A DNA stretch of 49,067 bases from an uncultured Anaerolineae bacterium (GCA_937943625.1 CALEAD010000076.1:1-49067); one strand, 5' to 3'; counted from the first letter of the stretch, positions 40,569 to 48,458 are shown. The notes: generated by a model not told the origin, from the letters alone. Made by a program: numbers and translations.

Positions 40569-42555
40569 ATGCCGCGCTTTGGGCTAATTCTGGGTAATCC
40601 CGTGGTTCGGCCGTTTGTGGGTCCAGGCCAAAAAGCTGCAAAAGCTGCGTAATTAGCCGCGCCTTGCGCTCCGCATCGCTGCGCGACCAGGTGCGTGACT
40701 TAATCTCCAGGAAGTATCCAGGCATGGCCGGCTTCAGCACCTGATCCAGGTTAAGGGCAAAATCTGTGCCCTGGTAGAGAATGTGCCAGCGCAGACGGTC
40801 TTTATTAACTTCTATTTCTTTGTCTGGGGCAAAGTATTCGCGGTAAAAGCGCAAGGTGCGGTCGGCCGCTGCCAGAAAACGGGAGCGGGAGAGCATGGCG
40901 GCATTGGGGTACTGCACGCGCTCTTCTTCGCCAATGAGGGTGAGGCGCGAACGCACCTGATAGGGCTCGCCTTGCTCGTTAATAAACTCATCTTCGCGGT
41001 AACGCAGGCGCGCCGCATCCTGGTCGTAGCCACTGAAAAGAAAATAGGTGTCGTATTGGCGATAGTGTGAGCGGCGATTGATTTCTATCTGACCGCTGTT
41101 GAGCAAGTCTAGAACGGGCTGACAGTCCGCAATGGGCACTTTTACCTGAATTTCAAAGCTCTCCTGGCGCTGAACGCCGGCCAGAAAGACGAGTTTGTTG
41201 TAAGGGCTGGATTCGCGCGCGTGCACAAAGGCGTCTATTTGCGCCGCTACCTGGGCTGCGACAGCTTTGGTCACGGCCTCGTCTATGGTCGTTAGCTGGT
41301 GATGGTGCAGGAGAAAACGGCCGTTGCACAGCACATGTGCCACGTCGGGTGACTTGGCGGCGTAGATCAGACGGGAGTAAATGGCGTCTGGATTGTTGTT
41401 GAAGTGGGGCTGATTGTGCACGCCTGTCATCTCCACCACGATGATATCAGCGCGCTTGCCCACCTCCAGACTGCCCGTTTTTTCTGCCATGTGCAGCGCA
41501 CGCGCGCCGCCAATGGTTGCCATTTCTACGGCCTGGCGTGCGGGCAGCGTGGTGGGGTCGTTGCTGGCGGTCTTGGCCAGCAGCGCTGCCAGCCGCGTTT
41601 CCTCGAACATGTCTAGGTCGTTGTTGCTGGCGGGGCCGTCTGTGCCTATGCCCACGTTTAGCCCCAGCTCCAACATTTGCTTGATGGGGGCAATGCCGCT
41701 GGCCAGCTTGAGGTTGCTGGTGGGGCAATGCGCCACGCCGGCGCCTGCCTTTTTTAGCTGGAACATCTCATCCTGGTCTATGTGCACGCAGTGCGCGGCG
41801 AGCAATTTCGTGTCTAGAATGCTCTGTTTGGCGTTCCAGGGTACGGTGCGCATGTGGTTTTGCGCCTGGCAGTTTTCCAGCTCCAGGCGGGTTTCGGCAA
41901 TGTGGGTGTGAATGGGCACATCAAAGGCACGCGCCAGGTCAGCGCAGGCGCGCAACATTTCTGGCGTGGCGGTGTACCAGGCGTGCGGGGCAACGGCCGG
42001 TTGAATCAGGGGGTGTCCGTGCCAGCGCTCAATGAAGCGGCGGCAAAGAATCAGCCCATCTTCATAGGTGGCGGCGTCTGGGGCGGGGAAGACGAGAATG
42101 GTTTGACCAAGCAGGGCGCGCATGCCGATTGCGGCCGTTTCCTCTGCAACTGCTTCTTCAAAATAATACATATCGGCAAAGCTGGTAATGCCAGAGCGAA
42201 TCATCTCGGCGGCAGCCAGGCGCGTGCCCAGCTTCACAAACTCTGGCGTCACAAACTCGCGCTCCAGTGGCATCAGGTAGCCCAGCCACACATCCAGGCG
42301 CAGATCATCGTTCAGCCCGCGCAGCAGCGACATGGGGACGTGCGTGTGGGCATTCACCAACCCCGGCATGATGACCTGACCAGTGCAGTCCAGCGTTTGC
42401 GCCGCCTGGTAAACGGCCGTTAGCTGCGCTGTCGTTCCCACGGCCACAATGCTATCGCCATGAACAGCTACAGCGCCATCGGCAATCACCGCATAAGCGG
42501 CATTCATGGTGACTACTGTGCCGCCCGTGAGCAATAAATCAATTTGTTCGCGCAT
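40567..42555 (-). CDS. MtaD-type amidohydrolase fused to a CYTH-like domain
   Basis: 662 residues. Residues 1-455 are an amidohydrolase of the 5'-methylthioadenosine/S-adenosylhomocysteine deaminase type. They show GLVNAHTHVPMSLLRG (H70, H72), HTHIAET, AAHCVHID, GVAHCPTSNLKLASGIAP and GIGTDGPASNNDLDMFEE. Residues ~460-662 resemble a CYTH (triphosphate-tunnel) domain: FEIQVKV (an ExxxK-like start), RQYDTYF, ARLRYRED, RSRLTLIGEEE, EVNKDRLRW, NLDQV and GYFLEIKSRTWS. The deaminase acts on purine nucleosides; the second domain may bind a phosphate-rich ligand. The ATG at 42555 has AGGAG six bases upstream. I know of no established role for such a fusion. Confidence 0.85.
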   Translation of the reverse strand: MREQIDLLLTGGTVVTMNAAYAVIADGAVAVHGDSIVAVGTTAQLTAVYQAAQTLDCTGQVIMPGLVNAHTHVPMSLLRGLNDDLRLDVWLGYLMPLEREFVTPEFVKLGTRLAAAEMIRSGITSFADMYYFEEAVAEETAAIGMRALLGQTILVFPAPDAATYEDGLILCRRFIERWHGHPLIQPAVAPHAWYTATPEMLRACADLARAFDVPIHTHIAETRLELENCQAQNHMRTVPWNAKQSILDTKLLAAHCVHIDQDEMFQLKKAGAGVAHCPTSNLKLASGIAPIKQMLELGLNVGIGTDGPASNNDLDMFEETRLAALLAKTASNDPTTLPARQAVEMATIGGARALHMAEKTGSLEVGKRADIIVVEMTGVHNQPHFNNNPDAIYSRLIYAAKSPDVAHVLCNGRFLLHHHQLTTIDEAVTKAVAAQVAAQIDAFVHARESSPYNKLVFLAGVQRQESFEIQVKVPIADCQPVLDLLNSGQIEINRRSHYRQYDTYFLFSGYDQDAARLRYREDEFINEQGEPYQVRSRLTLIGEEERVQYPNAAMLSRSRFLAAADRTLRFYREYFAPDKEIEVNKDRLRWHILYQGTDFALNLDQVLKPAMPGYFLEIKSRTWSRSDAERKARLITQLLQLFGLDPQTAEPRDYPELAQSAA

Positions 42556-42697
42556 GGGAATCTCCTGGAGAATAAAGGGTGAAGGATGGTGTCTATGCAC
42601 GCAAGATAGCATCACGGAGAGCCACAGGGTAGGCATGGAGAGCTATGGCGGAGGCACGGAGAGCTACAGAGAAAAACCCCCTGGTTTTCTTTATGAA

Positions 42698-42749
42698 ACT
42701 CCGTGCCTTCTCCGTTTGGTTCCGTGTAATCATCCCAGACCTGTATAGT
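42698..42749. repeat. CTCCGTG... intergenic repeat, copy 2
   Basis: Matches 28215-28265 through CTCCGTGCCTTCTCCG, CCGTGTAATCATCCCAG and ACCTGTATAGT. Confidence 0.75.
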
Positions 42750-42865
42750 TACGAAGGGTGAACTGACGCTTATTATACCGATGGCTGTTATAATGGGTAG
42801 GTGGAGTAGAACAGAGTAACCACTCGAAATACGACCAGGGCGGGATGGTGCAGACACGGTTTGTA

Positions 42866-42915
42866 GTTTGTAGTGCCGACTTTAGTCGGCAGCTCGCTAA
42901 AGCGGCACTGCAAAC
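42866..42915. repeat. palindromic GTAGTGCC...GGCACTGC element
   Basis: GTTTGTAGTGCC pairs with GGCACTGCAAAC across GACTTTAGTCGGC and CGCTAAAGC blocks; same family as 5275-5325. Confidence 0.75.
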
Positions 42916-42922
42916 AGCACTA

Positions 42923-42971
42923 AGACCTGACAGGTTTTCGAGCCTTTTTTGGGTAGAAACCGGTCAGGTCT
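42923..42971. repeat. ACCTGACAGGTTT hairpin element
   Basis: AGACCTGACAGGTTT pairs with AAACCGGTCAGGTCT over 15 positions with one mismatch, loop about 19 bases. A related inverted repeat lies at 36370-36402, and a short ATGACAAACCTGTCAT at 7445-7460. It is not followed by a terminator T-run after the second arm. Confidence 0.65.
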
Positions 42972-43055
42972 AAATAGTTGCGGTTCTTACGAATGGTTGG
43001 TGTACACTGTGCTCTGTATTTCTGCTTCTATAAATTTTGCATCGGAGAAAACATC

Positions 43056-44360
43056 ATGCGCATGACGGATCTGATAGAGAAAAAGCGGGACGGCCGTGAG
43101 CTAAGCAGCGCCGAAATCAACTGGTTTGTCACGGCTTATACCGCAGGGCAAATCCCAGATTACCAGGTAGCCGCCTGGCTGATGGCTGTTTACTTTCGCG
43201 GCATGACACGCCGCGAAACGGTAGACCTGACCATGGCCATTGCCAGCTCTGGCGAACAGCTAGACCTGCACGACGTGGCCCCTTTTGTCGTTGACAAGCA
43301 CTCCTCTGGAGGCGTTGGTGATAAGACGACACTGGCAGTGCAACCGCTGGTGGCGGCCTGCGGTGTGCCTGTTGGCAAAATGAGCGGGCGCGGCCTCGGT
43401 TCCAGCGGTGGCACGCTAGACAAGATGGAGTCAATCAACGGCTGGCGTTGTGAAATGTCTCTCGCCCGCTTCAAGCAGCAGCTGGCAGAGATCGGCCTGG
43501 TGCTGGCGGGACAAACGGCCGAACTCGCCCCCGCCGATGGCAAACTATACGCCTTGCGCGACGTCACCGGCACGGTTGCCAGTATGCCCCTCATTGCCGC
43601 CTCCATCATGTCAAAAAAGCTGGCGGCCGGCGCAGATGCCATCGTGCTAGATGTGAAGGCAGGCAGCGGCGCCTTCATGAAGACGGTGACCGAGGCGCAA
43701 ACCCTGGCGCGTATCATGGTAGACATTGGCCGCGATGCCGGGCGGCAAACGGTGGCGCTGATTTCTGACATGAACCAACCGCTGGGGCACGCCGTAGGCA
43801 ATGCGCTGGAGGTGCGCGAGGCTATCGAGACGCTGCGTGGCGGCGGCCCGTCCGGCTTTTGGGCACACTGCCTGGATGTAGCCGGGCAAATGGTGCTGTT
43901 GGCGGGCAAGGCGAGTACACTGGCAGAGGCACAGGCGTTGGTAACGGCCGTGCGCGACAGCGGCGCAGCCTGGCAAAAGTTCCGCCAGATGGTGCAGGCG
44001 CAGGGCGGCGATTTGCGCCAGGTAGATGATCCGGTGCTGCTGCCACAGGCAGCATTGGTAGAACCGCTATTGGCCCCGCAGAGCGGCTATCTGGCCGCTA
44101 TGGATACGGAAGCACTTGGCTGGACGGCCGTTCACCTGGGCGCCGGCCGTTTGCAAAAAGGAGAGGCGATTGACCATGCGGTGGGCTTTGTGCTGCCCGT
44201 CAAAGTGGGTGATTACGTGGAAGCGGGGCAGCCGCTGGGCGTCATTCACGCCAACGACGCGGCCAGGCTGGTCGAGACGCGCGCCTCACTGTTGGCTGCC
44301 CTTAGCTGGAGCCAGCAGCCGGTTGCACCGCTACCGCACCTGTATGAGATTGTCACGTGA
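43056..44360 (+). CDS. pyrimidine-nucleoside/thymidine phosphorylase
   Basis: 434 residues; splits thymidine or uridine with phosphate to base and (deoxy)ribose-1-phosphate. It starts [21 protein letters not shown] and carries the signatures [20 protein letters not shown] and [18 protein letters not shown]. The phosphate/substrate segment [22 protein letters not shown] and KAGSGAFMK follow. Both the Bacillus Pdp and E. coli DeoA types are possible; I do not assign a symbol. The ATG at 43056 has GGAG eight bases upstream; a longer frame start lies before it without a ribosome-binding site. Confidence 0.93.
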   Translation: MRMTDLIEKKRDGRELSSAEINWFVTAYTAGQIPDYQVAAWLMAVYFRGMTRRETVDLTMAIASSGEQLDLHDVAPFVVDKHSSGGVGDKTTLAVQPLVAACGVPVGKMSGRGLGSSGGTLDKMESINGWRCEMSLARFKQQLAEIGLVLAGQTAELAPADGKLYALRDVTGTVASMPLIAASIMSKKLAAGADAIVLDVKAGSGAFMKTVTEAQTLARIMVDIGRDAGRQTVALISDMNQPLGHAVGNALEVREAIETLRGGGPSGFWAHCLDVAGQMVLLAGKASTLAEAQALVTAVRDSGAAWQKFRQMVQAQGGDLRQVDDPVLLPQAALVEPLLAPQSGYLAAMDTEALGWTAVHLGAGRLQKGEAIDHAVGFVLPVKVGDYVEAGQPLGVIHANDAARLVETRASLLAALSWSQQPVAPLPHLYEIVT

Positions 44361-44402
44361 GGCGTTAATTTCATCCTACATGCATAACATTGAGGTTTGC
44401 CT

Positions 44403-45260
44403 ATGAAACTGGGTCTTGCTTTAGGTGGGGGTGGCGCGCGCGGCGCGGCGCACATTGGCGTGCTGGCTGAGTTGGCAGAATTGGGCATACAGCCGTCGCT
44501 GATTACTGGAACCAGCGTAGGCGGGCTGGTGGGGGCGCTGCTGGCCGCAGATTTCACCCCTGCAGAAATGTTGGAATTTTTTCAACAAATTAACGTAGGG
44601 TCAATTTATGCCCTGCCGGGAGGTTCTCCGTCTATTTCTAGCAACAGCAAGCTAGAAAAGCTGCTGCGCAACATGTTACAGGATCGCACCTTTGCTGACC
44701 TGAAAATTCCCCTGGCAGTAGTGACAACCGATCTGGTAACGCGCAAAGAGGTGGTATTGGACGAGGGAGATGTGGTAACCGCCGTGCTTGCCACCACGGC
44801 GCTGCCTATCCTCTTTCCGCCCGTCAAGGTGGGAGAGCTACAGCTTATTGATGGCGGCCTGATTAACAACCTGCCCTTCGACGTGGCGCGTGCACGTGGT
44901 GCCTCTTACGTGATTGCCGTTTCCCTCTCCAACACGGCCCCCTTTGGCACACCCAGCAATGATACCACCCCGCCGCCGGACGTAATTAGCCGCGCCCTCG
45001 CTTTTACGCGCCGCCGTCCCACGCTGCAAGTGCTCTCCGCCATCAGCGACATCTGGTCAGACGTGACAGTGCGCACGCGCATGGCGATTTCGCCGCCAGA
45101 CTTTTTGCTGGAGCCTTACCTGGGCACGATGGGGCTTTTTGATGCGCATCTCTTTGCGCAAGGGTATGAGGCTGGCAAAACGGCCGTGCGCGAGGCGGCA
45201 GCAAAGTTGCAAGCTGAGCTAAAACTGGTCGTTGAAGAAAAAAGCCAGAGCCAGAGCTAG
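44403..45260 (+). CDS. patatin-like phospholipase (RssA/NTE type)
   Basis: Cytoplasmic or membrane-associated serine lipid hydrolase of 285 residues. The oxyanion-hole motif GGGGARG (8-14), nucleophile elbow GTSVG (Ser38) and catalytic DGG (Asp150) form a complete Ser-Asp dyad. The sequence after it, LINNLPFDVARARGASYVIAVSLSN, is typical of bacterial patatins. The ATG at 44403 has TGAGG about seven bases upstream; an in-frame TTG two codons earlier is less likely. It follows the nucleoside phosphorylase gene by 42 bases, perhaps co-transcribed. Confidence 0.93.
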   Translation: MKLGLALGGGGARGAAHIGVLAELAELGIQPSLITGTSVGGLVGALLAADFTPAEMLEFFQQINVGSIYALPGGSPSISSNSKLEKLLRNMLQDRTFADLKIPLAVVTTDLVTRKEVVLDEGDVVTAVLATTALPILFPPVKVGELQLIDGGLINNLPFDVARARGASYVIAVSLSNTAPFGTPSNDTTPPPDVISRALAFTRRRPTLQVLSAISDIWSDVTVRTRMAISPPDFLLEPYLGTMGLFDAHLFAQGYEAGKTAVREAAAKLQAELKLVVEEKSQSQS

Positions 45261-45404
45261 AGCGAGAGGATAAGCCCGCATTTACTGCCGCTCTTGCGCT
45301 GCGCTCGCTCATTGAAATGCAGGCGGAAATGCAAGCGACGAATGGGGCGATTCAACGAATGAGCTGGCCGTCGGCCGTCGGTGGTCATTTTCAAGGGAGA
45401 CTTT

Positions 45405-45431
45405 ATGAGTGAGGTACACCACCATGAATGA
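45405..45431 (+). other. 8-codon mini-ORF within a repeat
   Basis: ATG to TGA encoding MSEVHHHE, with AGGGAG five bases upstream. Most of it is repeat sequence (the GGTGCACCAC-type block), so it may be only a by-product; a leader-peptide role is possible but unsupported. Confidence 0.25.
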
Positions 45432-45567
45432 AAACGTAACGCAGGTTACCAAACCTGCGCGCACCAGGTTAAGTTTGTCGTAACTGCTTCAGCGGGTAAC
45501 CGGCTAAAGCCGTTACTACAACCCCCAAAAAGTTAGTTTGTTGGAGTACCGGGCCATATTTTCAAGG
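45421..45567 (+). repeat. ~147-nt shared leader, copy 2 (ppgK)
   Basis: Ungapped match to the complement of 27774-27920, about 11 differences. It includes the inverted repeat CGCAGGTTaccaAACCTGCG (45440-45459), the CGTAACTGC...GTTACTAC palindrome (to 45521) and TATTTTCAAGGGAG at the end. Confidence 0.9.
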
Positions 45568-45572
45568 GAGAA

Positions 45573-46334
45573 ATGAAAGTGAACATACTCGGCATAGACA
45601 TCGGCGGTTCTGGTGTTAAAGGGGCGCTGGTCAACAGCGAAACAGGAGATCTGGAAGGGGAACGGCTGCGCTTGCCAACCCCCCAACCTTCTACGCCGCA
45701 GGCGGTCGCTCAGACTGTAGCCGCCATCGTTTCTCATTTTGCCTATAGTGGCCCAATCGGCGTGGGCGTACCCAGCCTGGTTATCAATGGCGTAACCAAA
45801 ACGGCCGCTAACATTGACCACAGTTGGATCAACTATGCTGCACGGGACGCGCTGGCGCAGGCGACCGGCTGTGCCGTGACGCTGCTGAATGACGCCGACG
45901 CCGCCGGTGTGGCGGAAATGCAGTTTGGCGCCGGGCGCGGCGAGCGCGGCGTGGTGATGATCTTTACCCTGGGAACCGGCATTGGTAGCTGTATGTTTGT
46001 CAATGGGCATCTGGTACCCAACCTGGAACTGGGACACATCTACCTGCCTGGCCACAGGCAGGACGCGGAGTTTTACGCCTCTGACCGCGCGCGCAAGGAG
46101 GAAGAGCTGGGCTGGAAGAAGTGGGCTACTCGCCTGACGGAGTACCTGCAATATATCGAGGCGCTCTTTTCGCCCGAACTGCTGATCTTGGGCGGGGGCG
46201 TCAGCAAGAAACATGAGAAGTTCTTCCCCTATCTGCGCGTGCAGGCGCGCCTGCTGCCGGCGCAATTGCGTAACGAGGCGGGCATTGTGGGGGCGGCGGT
46301 AGCAGCCTGGCAAGAGGCAACTGGCAAGACATGA
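45573..46334 (+). CDS. ppgK: polyphosphate glucokinase (ROK family)
   Basis: 253 residues; phosphorylates glucose using polyphosphate and usually also ATP. It begins NILGIDIGGSGVKGALVN (phosphate-binding), and has PIGVGVPSLV, LLNDADAAGVAEMQFGAG (catalytic Asp) and FTLGTGIGSCMFVNGHLVPNLELGHI. The zinc-binding cysteines of many ROK repressor-type proteins are absent, as in PpgK. The ATG at 45573 lies only two bases after GGGAG; the GTG at 45579 has an eight-base spacing and may be the true start. The stop codon overlaps the next gene as ATGA. The leader is shared with the debranching enzyme gene. Confidence 0.9.
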   Translation: MKVNILGIDIGGSGVKGALVNSETGDLEGERLRLPTPQPSTPQAVAQTVAAIVSHFAYSGPIGVGVPSLVINGVTKTAANIDHSWINYAARDALAQATGCAVTLLNDADAAGVAEMQFGAGRGERGVVMIFTLGTGIGSCMFVNGHLVPNLELGHIYLPGHRQDAEFYASDRARKEEELGWKKWATRLTEYLQYIEALFSPELLILGGGVSKKHEKFFPYLRVQARLLPAQLRNEAGIVGAAVAAWQEATGKT

Positions 46335-47617
46335 ACGGGGCGCAGCCTACAAACGGCCGCCACATGGGCAACGGCCGTTCCTTGCTTGATCACTTGCCGG
46401 TTGTCAATGAACGGCGCGTGGCTTTGCGCGTCACGCCGCAAGCGGAGCAGGCCATTCGCCAGGGCAACCCCTGGCTGTTTGCCCAGACCATCCAGCGCCA
46501 GAGCCATGCAGGTGCACCTGGCGACCTGGCTATCATCTTTGACCAGAAGGGGCGCTTTCTGGCCGTTGGTCTCTATGACCCTACCGCGCCGATTCGCGCG
46601 CGCCTGCTGCACGTGGGCGAGCCAACAACCATTGACGCTGCCTGGTTTCAGGCGCAGGTTGACGCCGCCATTGCTCGCCGCCAGCCATTGGCAAATGACG
46701 TGCACACAACGGGCTACCGCCTGGTGCACGGGGAGAATGACGGCTTACCAGGGCTGGTCGTTGACCGGTACGAGGAGACGTGTGTGCTCAAGCTGGACAC
46801 GCCCGCCTGGGTTCCCCACCTGAATGATGTGCTGGCAGCACTGCAAACGGCCGTTTCCCCCCGCCGTGTGGTGCTGCGCCTCAGCCGCTCTGTGCAGGCG
46901 CTGGAAGATGGATTATATGGGTTGAAGGATGGCGTGGTGCTGTGGGGAGAGCCGTTAAACGGGCCGGTTTACTTCAGTGAGAACGGGCTGCGCTTTGAGG
47001 TAGACCCGCGCCAGGGGCAAAAGACCGGCTTTTTCCTCGATCAGCGCGACAACCGCGCCCGCGTCGAAACCGTGGCACAGGGGCGAAAGACGCTCAACGT
47101 CTTTGCTTACACGGGGAGCTTTTCCCTCTACGCCGTGCGCGGAGGCGCGCCAGAAGTGGTCAGTCTGGAGATTAGTCAGCCGGCGCTGGCGGCTGCGGCG
47201 CGCAATTTTAAGCTCAACCAGCAGGTTCCAGGCGTGGCGGCTGCGGCGCATGAGCTGCTGTTGGGGGATGCGTTTCGCACCCTGGTGCAGTTGCAAAACG
47301 GCCGTCGCAAATTTGATCTCGTGATTATTGATCCGCCCTCGTTTGCGCGGCAACAGCAGGATGTGCCGCAGGCGCTGGCCGCTTATCGCCGCCTGACGCG
47401 CCTGGGGCTGGGCGTGCTGCATCCTGGTGGCATGTTGGTCATTGCCTCGTGCAGCAGTCGCGTAACGGCAGCACAATTTTTTACGCTCGTGCTGGAAACA
47501 GCACAGGCCGAGAAACGGCCGTTGCAAGAAATCGCGCGCACCTTCCAACCCCTTGACCATCCTGTGCGCTTTCCCCAGGGCGCTTACCTGAAATGCCTTT
47601 TTGCCCAGGCAGAATGA
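46331..47617 (+). CDS. RlmI-like class I rRNA methyltransferase
   Basis: 428 residues; probably methylates 23S rRNA cytosine C5 using S-adenosylmethionine. An N-terminal PUA domain (about 35-110, RVALRVTPQAEQAIRQGNPWLFAQTI) is followed by an EEHUD-like region and the Rossmann methyltransferase domain. The domain shows GQKTGFFLDQRDNR, LNVFAYTGSFSLYAVRGGA (SAM motif I), VIIDPPSFARQQ (motif IV) and ASCSS near the end. It overlaps ppgK by four bases (ATGA), suggesting coupled translation, though the functional link is unclear. A start at a later Met (MGNGRSLLDH) cannot be excluded. Confidence 0.9.
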   Translation: MNGAQPTNGRHMGNGRSLLDHLPVVNERRVALRVTPQAEQAIRQGNPWLFAQTIQRQSHAGAPGDLAIIFDQKGRFLAVGLYDPTAPIRARLLHVGEPTTIDAAWFQAQVDAAIARRQPLANDVHTTGYRLVHGENDGLPGLVVDRYEETCVLKLDTPAWVPHLNDVLAALQTAVSPRRVVLRLSRSVQALEDGLYGLKDGVVLWGEPLNGPVYFSENGLRFEVDPRQGQKTGFFLDQRDNRARVETVAQGRKTLNVFAYTGSFSLYAVRGGAPEVVSLEISQPALAAAARNFKLNQQVPGVAAAAHELLLGDAFRTLVQLQNGRRKFDLVIIDPPSFARQQQDVPQALAAYRRLTRLGLGVLHPGGMLVIASCSSRVTAAQFFTLVLETAQAEKRPLQEIARTFQPLDHPVRFPQGAYLKCLFAQAE

Positions 47618-47706
47618 TTGTGCAGTGCAGAATTGTCTCCCCTGCTCCCGCTCCCTGCCCTTTGCTCCCCATTCCCTGTTGCGGCATAGTTCATCCCCTG
47701 TGAAAG

Positions 47707-47797
47707 TGACCGCCGACGGCCGACCGCTGACGGCTAACTGCCCATCACTGGCAAAATTGCGGTCGGCGGTCAAATTGTAAAGACCGCTTGAACGATG
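47707..47797 (-). repeat. dispersed ~95-bp GACCGCC element, copy 4
   Basis: GACCGCCGACGGCCGACCGC, ACTGGCAAAATTGCGGTCGG and CAAATTGTAAAGACCGCTTG match 2183-2283. It lies ~75 bases before the ECF sigma factor gene. Confidence 0.8.
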
Positions 47798-47870
47798 CCC
47801 TGTTACAAATTGCCGCTCCTGTGCGACATAGATACAGAACCACAGAACACCTTCCTGGAAGGAGGACTGG

Positions 47871-48458
47871 ATGATTGGCACATATACCATAAGTACGGCA
47901 GAGCCGCAGCCGGTGTCGGCCGATGATCAACTACTGGTGCGGCGGGCGCAAAAAGATTTGCGCCTGTTTGCCGACCTGTACCAGCGTTATGCGCAACAGG
48001 TGTACCGCTATTTGCTGGTGCGGGTTGGCAACGTAGATGACGCGCAAGACCTGACTTCGCAAACCTTTCTCGTGGCCATGGAAACCTTGCACAAATATCG
48101 TGGCGAAGGCAATTTTGCCGCCTGGTTGATGGGTATTGCGCGCCACAAAACGGTGGACCAGTATCGCCGCCGTAAACCAGAAACGCTGCTGGAAACGGCC
48201 GTTGACCTGCCCGATTCTTACGACCCACCAGAGGAGCAAATCAGCCGCAAGCTGGAGGTGGAGCAGGTAGCGCGCAAGCTGCAAAAGCTGGCCCCCGACC
48301 GCGCCGAGGCGCTTTCCTTGCGTCTGTTTGCCGGACTAGGGGTGGCCGAAATCGCCCAGGTGATGGGCAAAAATGAGGCTGCGGCGCGGATGCTGGTCTT
48401 TCGCGGGCTGCGTGATTTGCAAGCGCAACTGCAAAGTACACGGGAGGAAAAAGCATGA
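47871..48458 (+). CDS. ECF-type RNA polymerase sigma factor
   Basis: 195 residues. Sigma region 2 covers about 30-100: LFADLYQRYAQQVYRYLLVRVGNVDDAQDLTSQTFLVAMETL followed by GNFAAWLMGIARHKTVDQYRRRK. Region 4 covers about 135-190: LAPDRAEALSLRLFAGLGVAEIAQVMGKNEAAARMLVFRGL. A 25-residue linker with no region 3 separates them, as in ECF factors. GGAGG lies five bases upstream of the ATG. The stop codon overlaps the ATG of the next gene, a typical sigma/anti-sigma arrangement. Confidence 0.92.
   Translation: MIGTYTISTAEPQPVSADDQLLVRRAQKDLRLFADLYQRYAQQVYRYLLVRVGNVDDAQDLTSQTFLVAMETLHKYRGEGNFAAWLMGIARHKTVDQYRRRKPETLLETAVDLPDSYDPPEEQISRKLEVEQVARKLQKLAPDRAEALSLRLFAGLGVAEIAQVMGKNEAAARMLVFRGLRDLQAQLQSTREEKA

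Larger units (their letters stand above)
42556..43055. other. 500-base intergenic region with several repeats
   Basis: No gene. It contains a GGAGAGC/CACGGAG low-order repeat (about 42614-42670), the CTCCGTG repeat (42698-42749), a TATAAT (42789-42794) with a poor CTGACG 20 bases upstream, a palindromic element (42866-42915) and a long hairpin (42923-42971). Confidence 0.75.
45261..45572. other. repeat-built intergenic region before ppgK
   Basis: In order: a GACCGCC-family fragment ending TTTTCAAGGGAGA (about 45366-45400), an 8-codon open frame with a ribosome-binding site (45405-45431), and the 147-nt shared leader (45421-45567). No other gene is seen. Confidence 0.75.

Noticed and set aside
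289..48458. Selenoprotein genes with in-frame UGA, prompted by the tRNA-Sec gene
   Set aside because: All main genes end at plausible family lengths; no conserved sequence continues in frame past a TGA stop that I could find.
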